Source of the DNA: Propionibacteriaceae bacterium
GTDB lineage: Bacteria; Actinomycetota; Actinomycetes; Propionibacteriales; Propionibacteriaceae
Direction of reading: 5' to 3'
Assembly (NCBI GenBank): GCA_021323255.1
Contig: JAJTCL010000111.1
Span: 1 to 8,049, forward strand
Length of the DNA: 8,049 nt
The notes under the pieces were generated by a model that did no database searches, had not been told where the DNA came from, and saw only the letters and a program-made list of their open reading frames with translations. Shown here in pieces: positions 1-4,783 of this stretch (positions are counted from its first letter, which is position 1; each line of letters starts with the position of its first letter). Position numbers and translations under genes: made by a program.

Positions 1-21
1 TCCCACCCGCGCCAGTCAGTT

Positions 22-657
22 CTATTTGATCTTGATAACCTGACCGATGACGATCAAGTTTGGATTCTTGATCGTCTTCTTGTTCAGCTTCCACAAGCCT
101 TTCCAGCCGCCCTTCACGTGGTGACGCTTGGCGATCTTGTTGAGTGTGTCGCCCCGCTTCACGCGAACGGTCTTGTCACTAGCACTTGCACTGTACTTCT
201 TTGGAGCCGCCTTCTTGGCGATCTTCTTCGTCGAGTCGCTCGCCTTCTTGGTTGTCGACGCTCCAGGGTTGGTCGCCGGCGTCGCGTTCTTGGACGCTAT
301 GCCGTTCGCCTTGGTCAGTCCCGCACGTCGGCTGCAGGTTGGCCAGGCCCCTGGACCTTGGCCTGCTAGCACCCGACGCGCGATCGCGATCTGTTCCGCC
401 TTGGTTGCCCGGTGGGCCTGGCTGGCGTACGTTCTCCCGCCGTGCGCGTTCCAGGTACCCGCAGCGAACTGCAGGCCACCGTAGTAACCGTTGCCGGTGT
501 TGATCTTCCAGTTGCCGCCGCTCTCGCACTTGGCGACGCGGTCCCACACGGTCGTCGTCGCGGCCTCGGCCGGCACGGCACCCGCAAGCCCAATCCCGCA
601 GGACAGAGCAAGGGCTGCGGTGACGCCGACGGCGCGCTTGATGATGGTGGATGTCAA
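22..657 (-). CDS. Secreted resuscitation-promoting factor-like transglycosylase with LysM domain
   Basis: 211 residues. Rpf proteins are lysozyme-like muralytic enzymes that cleave peptidoglycan outside the cell and promote regrowth and division. Residues 1-32 are a signal peptide: basic start (IIKR), hydrophobic core, and a likely cleavage site after AEA. The Rpf domain spans about 36-109 and begins VWDRVAKCESGGNW. E45 is the expected catalytic glutamate, and C44 with C108 matches the conserved disulfide pair. Also present are NGYYGGLQF and the closing GPGAWPTC. A Lys/Ala/Ser/Thr-rich linker (about 110-160) leads to a C-terminal LysM domain (about 162-211, VRVKRGDTLNKIAK) that should bind peptidoglycan glycan. 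The start is TTG at 657. A purine-rich stretch (GGGGAAGGA) lies about 13 nt upstream, which is long spacing, and no better ATG/GTG lies nearby. The gene is preceded by a c-di-AMP riboswitch. It resembles RpfA-type proteins, but I cannot assign the paralogue letter. Confidence 0.95.
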   Translation of the reverse strand: MTSTIIKRAVGVTAALALSCGIGLAGAVPAEAATTTVWDRVAKCESGGNWKINTGNGYYGGLQFAAGTWNAHGGRTYASQAHRATKAEQIAIARRVLAGQGPGAWPTCSRRAGLTKANGIASKNATPATNPGASTTKKASDSTKKIAKKAAPKKYSASASDKTVRVKRGDTLNKIAKRHHVKGGWKGLWKLNKKTIKNPNLIVIGQVIKIK

Positions 658-670
658 CGTAGGAATCGAA

Positions 671-680
671 TCCTTCCCCG
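671..680 (-). promoter_or_regulatory. Likely ribosome binding site of rpf
   Basis: CGGGGAAGGA lies just after P1 of the riboswitch and ends 13 nt before the TTG start at 657. The spacing is long. A small AGGA/TCCT hairpin (AGGATTCGATTCCT) between the two would shorten the effective distance. Its closeness to the aptamer makes it a plausible site of ligand-dependent control. Confidence 0.5.
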
Positions 681-681
681 A

Positions 682-874
682 GTACGCCTGTGGGCACGGG
701 GGTTTCGGGCCGTCATGGCCCGGCGCTCACGCGGTGCGAGAGACACACCGCAGTGAGCGCTTCACCCCCGGGACTCTCTCTTGTCCTGACGTGAGAGAGA
801 TCCGCTGGTTCCTCCACCTCCGCTTCGCCCGGGACGTTCCCGGCAAAGCGCCCGTCCAGCGGAGCTCGGCGAAC
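682..874 (-). ncRNA. c-di-AMP riboswitch (ydaO/yuaA aptamer) in the rpf leader
   Basis: On the minus strand the conserved blocks of the ydaO-yuaA family appear in order. GTTCGCCGAGCTCC (from 874) corresponds to the family's GCCGAAUCC block. GGTGGAGGAACC follows at about 819-808, then CGGGGGTGAA (770-761), and CGGGCC-loop-GGCCCGAAACCC near 723-701. GGCGTAC (688-682) closes the P1 helix against GTTCGCC (874-868), with six of seven positions paired. Variable helices include GCGCTCAC/GTGAGCGC enclosing GCGGTG/CACCGC, and a CTCTCT/AGAGAG stem. The region matching CAGCUAAC near the 3' end is diverged. In the known family, c-di-AMP binding usually turns expression off, and cell-wall hydrolase genes, including actinobacterial rpf genes, are established targets. 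I see no clear terminator U-tract downstream, so the mode of control (translation or termination) is open. Confidence 0.92.
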
Positions 875-899
875 GGACGCGCGATCTCAGCAGGCACAT
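762..899 (-). CDS. Possible upstream ORF (45 aa) overlapping the riboswitch
   Basis: On the minus strand, AGGAGG (911-906) is followed by a 6-nt spacer and ATG (899-897). The frame stays open for 45 codons, starting MCLLRSRVRS, and stops at TGA (764-762) inside the conserved GGGGGTGAA block of the riboswitch. The Shine-Dalgarno match is better than that of rpf itself. The protein is rich in Arg, Ser and Gly, resembles nothing I know, and is likely a regulatory or accidental product rather than a functional protein. Its start region sits in a hairpin (886-914). Translation through the aptamer would disturb folding, which argues either against real translation or for a regulatory role. Confidence 0.3.
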   Translation of the reverse strand: MCLLRSRVRSPSSAGRALCRERPGRSGGGGTSGSLSRQDKRESRG

Positions 900-914
900 C
901 GGATGCCTCCTGAG
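886..914 (-). promoter_or_regulatory. Leader hairpin enclosing an SD-ATG, upstream of the aptamer
   Basis: In the minus-strand RNA, CTCAGGAGGCA (914-904) can pair with TGCCTGCTGAG (896-886) at ten of eleven positions. The single mismatch is G-G, and the loop is 7 nt. The left arm contains AGGAGG, and the ATG of the upstream ORF overlaps the loop, so folding would hide that ribosome binding site. It lies between the promoter and the riboswitch aptamer. Confidence 0.45.
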
Positions 915-945
915 TCCTTCCCCCTGGCGTTCCGCTCCCGCGCGT

Positions 946-951
946 TTTATA
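946..951 (-). promoter_or_regulatory. -10-like element (TATAAA) for the rpf transcript
   Basis: The minus strand reads CGTTATAAAACGCG, and TATAAA matches the actinobacterial TANNNT -10 pattern at its first two positions and the classical TATAAT box at five of six. A start about 7 nt downstream would give a leader of roughly 280 nt that contains the whole riboswitch. No convincing -35 box was found at 16-19 nt upstream. Confidence 0.45.
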
Positions 952-1187
952 ACGAAACGGAAACGAGCCGCTCTCCACCGTAGGGGCAACCTTCTTCAGA
1001 GCGCAACACTCTGCGATATCAATTTGTGACCTTTGGCGAATCAACATCAACGGCGCCGCCAACAACATGCTCTGCGAGCGTCGGATATCGCGCGCCGCCG
1101 TGCTGAGGAGGAGTGAGCAGACGCGCTTGTTGTCTGCGAACGACGACGAAGTAGGCGGGTTCAGAGCGCGATGCGCGAGCAGAGCAC
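952..1187. other. Intergenic stretch without a recognised gene
   Basis: This is the rest of the rpf upstream region. It shows two short inverted repeats: CAGAG/CTCTG (997-1001 with 1009-1013) and GCAGAC/GTCTGC (1117-1122 with 1132-1137). Neither has a U-tract. A single TGTGA half-site lies at 1025-1029 without a partner. No ORF on either strand looks coding. Confidence 0.5.
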
Positions 1188-1217
1188 AAAAAACGGCCTG
1201 GCTTGATCAGCCAGACC
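1188..1217 (-). terminator. Rho-independent terminator, minus strand
   Basis: The minus-strand RNA forms a continuous 9-bp stem GGTCTGGCT/AGCCAGGCC (one U-G pair, loop GATCA), followed by G and six T. This is the clearest intrinsic terminator in the window. It would end the candidate small RNA or any read-through from holB, and it separates the holB operon from rpf. Confidence 0.85.
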
Positions 1218-1276
1218 TTGGAAGGTTGTCGGAGAGGACGCTCGGGGGTTCGTCCCCTCCGGCAACCTGTGGCGAC
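1188..1276 (-). ncRNA. Candidate small RNA: C-rich-loop hairpin plus intrinsic terminator
   Basis: On the minus strand an 18-position hairpin pairs AGGTTGCCGGAGGGGACG (1268-1251) with CGTCCTCTCCGACAACCT (1240-1223). It has one C-A mismatch and one G-U pair. The 10-nt loop is AACCCCCGAG. Four nucleotides later comes a strong terminator (1217-1188) ending in six U. The 5' end at about 1276 is inferred from a TTTAGT element (1288-1283). The arrangement of a C-rich loop followed by a terminator recalls actinobacterial 6C-type RNAs, but that family has two C-rich loops of at least six C, and here there is one loop of five. It could instead be only the trailing end of the holB transcript. Confidence 0.5.
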
Positions 1277-1282
1277 CAGATT

Positions 1283-1312
1283 ACTAAAGATCCCGCAGAA
1301 AATGAACCCCAA
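1283..1312 (-). promoter_or_regulatory. Weak promoter-like elements upstream of the candidate small RNA
   Basis: The minus strand has TTGGGG (1312-1307), an 18-nt spacer, then TTTAGT (1288-1283), which overlaps TAGTAAT. Match to the sigma-70 consensus is partial. The elements lie 15 nt before the C-loop hairpin, the right place to start an RNA of about 90 nt. They partly overlap the weak holB terminator hairpin. Confidence 0.25.
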
Positions 1313-1323
1313 AAATTTCGGGG
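1298..1323 (-). terminator. Weak terminator-like hairpin after holB
   Basis: The minus strand reads CCCCGAAATTTTTGGGG (1323-1307), a short stem (four C-G pairs, then G-U and A-U pairs), followed by TTCATTTTC. It is 61 nt beyond the holB stop and could end the topA-to-holB transcription unit, but the tail is interrupted by C and A. Confidence 0.4.
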
Positions 1324-1384
1324 AAATCCGGCTACACTTTGCCCCTCGCGCCTCACTCTGCGTCTGAGCGATCTGGTAGGAGCC

Positions 1385-2578
1385 TCATCCTTCGACCAGC
1401 GCGATCAACGCAGCCTCGACGGCTAGGAGCGGCGCAACATTCCCCTCCAGCGCAGCACGGCAAGCAAGCAGCGCGTCGATCCGATGCAGCGTCGAGTCGG
1501 CGGTCGACTTTCGTGCCAGTACAGCAATCTGAGGCTTCAGGTCCTCATTGATCAGCTGCGCCCCAGACCCCGTCTGGATGCTCAGAACGTCGCGGTAGAA
1601 GCCCGTCAGCTCGGTGAGTGTTCGGTCAATCGCGTCCCGCTGAAAGCGCTTGGTTCGAGCGCGCTGCTGTTCTTCCAGTTCCTTGATCGCAGCCTGAGCT
1701 TGGCGCGGCCTAGCCCCTTTTGTGCCGAATCCCAAAGCCTCTTCCAGTGCCGAGCGTTCACTCGCGTCCAGCTCGACAGTCGCCTCGGCAGCCTCCACCG
1801 TCGACGCCTCCACCACCTGAGCCGCGGCGGCCAGGCAAGCACCCAGCCCATGCAACTGGAAAGGGATCTGCAAGACCTGTTGCCGCCGTTTCCGGGCACC
1901 TTCGTCGCGGGCCAACACTCGAGCCCGACCGATATGTCCTTGGGAGATTCGGGCCGCGTACGCCGCAAGCTCGGGTTCGACGCCATCGCGGGTCTCGAGC
2001 AGTCGGGCGACACCGGGGATGCTCGGCGTCTGCAGGGTCAACAGTCGACACCGCGATCGGACGGTCGCGACCACATCGTCAGCGGTCGGGGCACACAAGA
2101 TCCACACGGTTCGGGGAGCAGGCTCCTCGATGCTCTTCAGCAATGCATCAGCACCGCGTTCGGTGATCCGATCAGCGTCCTCGATCACAATGACCTGCCA
2201 CCGTCCCAGAGTCGGGCTCATCGCAGACCGGCGAGCCAGCTCACGCACCTCGTCGACGCCGATCGATAGCAGCTCAGTACGCACCAGCGTGACGTCTGGA
2301 TGCGCACCGGACAACGCCGTACGGCATTCTCGGCAGTCCCCGCAGCCTCCGAAGCTGCACTGCAGCGCAGCCGCAAAAGCCCGAGCCGCATTCGATCGCC
2401 CGGAACCAGGAGGACCGGTCAGCAACCAAGCGTGACTCATGGCATGCGGCTCGCCTGCCACCGCACGTTGCAAGGTAGCGACCGCTGCGGTTTGGCCGAT
2501 CAACTCCGCCCAGACGCCAAGGTCCCGACCCGATGCCACTGCGCTGGTCTCAGCGAAGGGTGCAATCACAGCGACCAC
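1385..2578 (-). CDS. holB: DNA polymerase III delta-prime subunit
   Basis: 397 residues, close to the usual size of actinobacterial delta-prime. This subunit belongs to the clamp-loader complex that places the beta sliding clamp on primed DNA. Seen in the protein: VWAELIGQ (about 22-29), where many homologues begin; a P-loop-like GPPGSGRS (55-62) with Arg in place of the usual Lys; a four-cysteine zinc module (C74, C79, C82, C85); a Walker-B-region VIEDADR (131-137) followed by ALLKSIEEP; and the SRC motif (175-177). The changed P-loop fits a subunit that does not hydrolyse ATP, as is known for delta-prime. The start GTG at 2578 is 11 nt after the tmk stop. It lacks a clear Shine-Dalgarno sequence, and an in-frame GTG about 13 codons downstream, giving a start nearer the conserved region, is possible. 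Expression is probably coupled to tmk. Confidence 0.95.
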   Translation of the reverse strand: MVAVIAPFAETSAVASGRDLGVWAELIGQTAAVATLQRAVAGEPHAMSHAWLLTGPPGSGRSNAARAFAAALQCSFGGCGDCRECRTALSGAHPDVTLVRTELLSIGVDEVRELARRSAMSPTLGRWQVIVIEDADRITERGADALLKSIEEPAPRTVWILCAPTADDVVATVRSRCRLLTLQTPSIPGVARLLETRDGVEPELAAYAARISQGHIGRARVLARDEGARKRRQQVLQIPFQLHGLGACLAAAAQVVEASTVEAAEATVELDASERSALEEALGFGTKGARPRQAQAAIKELEEQQRARTKRFQRDAIDRTLTELTGFYRDVLSIQTGSGAQLINEDLKPQIAVLARKSTADSTLHRIDALLACRAALEGNVAPLLAVEAALIALVEG

Positions 2579-2589
2579 TCTGCCATTGG

Positions 2590-3234
2590 CTACCGACGTT
2601 CTTGATGCCGCGCGGGGGAGAGCAGCGGCGCGACCCGAGCAGTCACCTCTGCCGCAATCTCCTCCCGTGAGGCGCGCGCGTCGAGCACCAGGTAACGTTC
2701 CGGATCGCGTTGCGCCAGCTGGAGAAAGAACTGCCGGGTCCGCTCATGGAACCCATCACCAGCAGACTCCAGGCGATCCTTGTTGGCCTTCGCGTGCACC
2801 CCAGCGCTGAGTTCGGCATCGAGCACCACGGTGAGATCGGGCCGCAGATCCTCAGTCGCCCAACGTGCCACGCGCTCAAGATCAGCCAGCTCGAGTGCCC
2901 GACCAGCACCCTGATAAGCCAGCATGGAATCGACATACCTGTCACACACCACCACGGCACCGCGCTGCAACGCAGGCCGGACGACCGCGAAGATGTGCTG
3001 GGCCTTGTCGGCCGCATACAGCAATGCCTCAGCGCGCGGCGACATCTCCCCGGTTGCCGGATCCAGAACAATCCGGCGGATCATCGCTCCGACGGTCGTG
3101 TCGCCGGGCTCGAAGGTCCTCAGCACATCCTGACCTGCCTTGGCCAGCCAAGCGCAGAGTCGGTCCACCTGGGTTGTCTTGCCGACACCGTCGCCGCCCT
3201 CGAAAACGACAAACACTCCGCCGGCCGTGGTCAC
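2590..3234 (-). CDS. tmk: Thymidylate kinase (dTMP kinase)
   Basis: 214 residues, the normal length. The enzyme phosphorylates dTMP to dTDP with ATP, an essential step of dTTP synthesis in the cytoplasm. Visible motifs are the P-loop FEGGDGVGKTT (11-21), the dTMP-site segment FEPGDTTVG (41-49, usually REPGGT in homologues), DRYVDSMLAYQGAGR (98-112) with the DRY motif, and the lid-region KDRLES...FHERTRQFF (152-170). The start is GTG at 3234. Its GTGA overlaps the TGA stop of the preceding gene by 4 bases, a typical sign of translational coupling. holB follows after 11 nt, so tmk and holB are almost certainly co-transcribed. The tmk-holB pairing is common in bacteria. Confidence 0.97.
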   Translation of the reverse strand: MTTAGGVFVVFEGGDGVGKTTQVDRLCAWLAKAGQDVLRTFEPGDTTVGAMIRRIVLDPATGEMSPRAEALLYAADKAQHIFAVVRPALQRGAVVVCDRYVDSMLAYQGAGRALELADLERVARWATEDLRPDLTVVLDAELSAGVHAKANKDRLESAGDGFHERTRQFFLQLAQRDPERYLVLDARASREEIAAEVTARVAPLLSPARHQERR

Positions 3235-4712
3235 GCGCCAAGCTTCTTCTTGGTTTTGGCCCAGGCCTCAGCGAACTCACGCCGTGCATGGCGCATCTTC
3301 CGCGTTTCGCGCTCGAAGTCGCGGCCTGCGGCAAAGGCCTGCTCAGGAAGGAGATTGGCGACCCGCTCGTACGTGGCGAGCTCGCGGTGATGATCGTTGT
3401 GGATTTCCAACAGCAGCTGCCGAGGCTTGATCAGCTGTTGCTGGATGAGTGCCGCCTCTTCGGGGAGCACCTGGGCCGCCACGCCAACCACCCATTCCAG
3501 GTGTCCCATCTCCTGCCACGCTTCCTCCCATTCCTCATCGAGGGAATCGACGTTCAGGTGGTCCGCAAAGCTTCGCATCCGAGTGACAGCCATCGAGACC
3601 AGTCCAGCCAACACTTCACCGGCAGGATCGGAACGCTGATCGGCTAGCTTTGGGGATCGGACGGCGGCAACAAGCCGCTCCAGCACGGTGAGGTAGCGCT
3701 CGCTGCGTAGCCGGGCCGTCAGCCGATCATGTTCTTCGCCGTTGGGTGACTTTGCCACCAGGCTGATCCAGCCCAGCTCGTCGTAGAGATCCTCGACCCA
3801 ATCCGGGTCCAGTACCACCGACAGTCCCTTGAGCTCCTCCCTCAGCCGCGCCGCATGATCGGCGAGCCGGTCGACGGCGGTGAGATCCCCGCCACGGATC
3901 GCGAGATCGGCTTCCACGATCTGGCGCAGCCGCCGCGCGACCAACTGCGAGACGAACTTCTTGAAGGGCGCGGCCGCATCGAACGGGCCGGGCACCGGTA
4001 TGTCGGTCGGCCCGGTCGCGGGAGCGCCGAGGCGGGAAACCAGCCGGGGAAACCGCGGCACCGGGGTGGCACCCACCTGCACCAGGGAACGGTCGAGCCA
4101 TGCGGACTGCTGGTCGTTGAGTCCAGGTCCGAGTGGCGTGATCAACACTTCGCGGTAACGCGCGGTGGTCAGGCCACCGCGGCGAACCGTGACCTTGTCG
4201 TCGCGTAGCAGGGCCAGCGTGGTTCCTTCGTCGTCGCGCAGCGCGAACTCACGCCGATCGCAAGTGAGTGCGGCGACAGGTCCCAGCGTCGCCCTGCGAC
4301 GCAGCGGCCGGATCATGTCGGCGAGCTCCTCTGGCAGATCGGCGTGACCCATCAGCTCGATACGGTCTTTGGGCAACAGCGGCTGCCAGTCGGGCGCAGT
4401 GATGTACCACTCGCCGCGTCCGTCCAGCACCCGGTGGGCGAGCAGCACACCAGATCGGATCAGTCGGTGATCAGGCGCGTCCAGCAAGGTGACCGAGATC
4501 TCGTACGCGGCATTGTGGCCGACTCGCGCCACAAGGTGGTGCAGACCAAGATCAGGGTTGATCAAGCGCGGCGTCGCTGCGCTGTAAGGCATGTCGTAAT
4601 AACGCTGACCCGGTGGATTAGTGCTGGACCGCTCAGGAAGCGCGGCTGGCTGAGCAGCCACGGGCTTGCCATTCTTACCCGCGGCCGCCTTGCGGCGCTT
4701 CTTCTTACCCAT
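3231..4712 (-). CDS. Degenerate CYTH-CHAD-like protein of unknown function
   Basis: 493 residues, starting at ATG 4712; an in-frame TAG four codons upstream fixes the start region. Residues 1-20 are Lys/Ala-rich. Residues about 55-195 follow the strand order of a CYTH (triphosphate tunnel) domain: TLLDAPDHRLIRSGVLLAHR (75-94), EWYITAPDW, LPKDRIELMG, CDRREFALRDDEGTTLALL and a closing YREVLITPLG. Residues about 240-490 are helical and follow a CHAD domain: a first helix pair (250-300), VLDPDWVEDLYDELGWISLV (300-319), and a terminal QLIKPRQLLLEIHNDHH...GRDFERE...REFAEAW. The ExExK motif, the DT of the CYTH DTxD region, the RxR arginines and the CHAD histidine/arginine motifs (HxxRV..RR, and RD after the LG helix) are missing or changed. 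A catalytic triphosphatase or normal polyphosphate-binding role is therefore unlikely. There is no signal peptide or membrane segment. The family call is my reading of the pattern, not a search result. Confidence 0.72.
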   Translation of the reverse strand: MGKKKRRKAAAGKNGKPVAAQPAALPERSSTNPPGQRYYDMPYSAATPRLINPDLGLHHLVARVGHNAAYEISVTLLDAPDHRLIRSGVLLAHRVLDGRGEWYITAPDWQPLLPKDRIELMGHADLPEELADMIRPLRRRATLGPVAALTCDRREFALRDDEGTTLALLRDDKVTVRRGGLTTARYREVLITPLGPGLNDQQSAWLDRSLVQVGATPVPRFPRLVSRLGAPATGPTDIPVPGPFDAAAPFKKFVSQLVARRLRQIVEADLAIRGGDLTAVDRLADHAARLREELKGLSVVLDPDWVEDLYDELGWISLVAKSPNGEEHDRLTARLRSERYLTVLERLVAAVRSPKLADQRSDPAGEVLAGLVSMAVTRMRSFADHLNVDSLDEEWEEAWQEMGHLEWVVGVAAQVLPEEAALIQQQLIKPRQLLLEIHNDHHRELATYERVANLLPEQAFAAGRDFERETRKMRHARREFAEAWAKTKKKLGA

Positions 4713-4718
4713 GTTCGA

Positions 4719-4724
4719 ACACTA
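4719..4724 (-). promoter_or_regulatory. Possible leaderless promoter -10 (TAGTGT) of the CYTH-CHAD-like gene
   Basis: The minus strand reads TAGTGT, six nucleotides, then ATG at 4712. TANNNT placed 6-7 nt before an ATG is the usual layout of leaderless genes in actinobacteria, and no Shine-Dalgarno sequence is present before this ATG. No -35 box is evident. The element overlaps two adjacent 8-bp palindromes, GTTCGAAC (4713-4720) and CACTAGTG (4720-4727). Confidence 0.4.
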
Positions 4725-4732
4725 GTGCTGTC

Positions 4733-4776
4733 TTGTCAGCATCGGTGGTCGTTATGACGACCATGGATGCTGACAA
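4733..4776. repeat. Long inverted repeat between topA and the CYTH-CHAD-like gene
   Basis: TTGTCAGCATC (4733-4743) is perfectly complementary to GATGCTGACAA (4766-4776). Inside, TGGTCGT (4746-4752) pairs perfectly with ACGACCA (4757-4763) around a 4-nt loop. Only the two positions between these helices are imperfect. It starts 8 bp beyond the topA stop. Neither strand has a U-tract after it, so it is not a standard intrinsic terminator. It may be an RNA-stability or attenuation hairpin, a protein site, or a short repeat element. Confidence 0.8.
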
Positions 4777-4783
4777 TTCGGCG

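Noticed and set aside
491..913. Plus-strand open frame of 140 codons across the rpf start and riboswitch
   Set aside because: The composition shows no protein-like features, and the region is explained by the minus-strand aptamer helices.
1025..1029. TGTGA as a CRP/GlxR site upstream of rpf
   Set aside because: There is no TCACA partner at the required 6-nt spacing, so it is only a half-site.
1244..1258. T-arm-like GGGGTTCGTCCCC suggesting a tRNA (a tRNA gene lies near holB in some actinobacteria)
   Set aside because: The loop is one base short of the normal 7-nt T loop, and no acceptor, D or anticodon arms fit around it. The sequence is explained by the 18-position hairpin.
1484..2269. Long plus-strand open frames opposite holB (261 codons) and opposite tmk and topA (up to 297 codons)
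   Set aside because: They lie antisense to well-recognised genes, have no family features and no convincing ribosome binding sites. Long antisense frames are expected in GC-rich coding DNA.
4713..4720. GTTCGAAC as a LexA (SOS) operator
   Set aside because: The actinobacterial SOS box needs TCGAAC-N4-GTTCGA; here the two half-sites overlap instead of being spaced by four bases.
4733..4776. Intrinsic terminator of topA
   Set aside because: The hairpin is strong, but no run of U follows on the minus strand; kept only as an inverted repeat.
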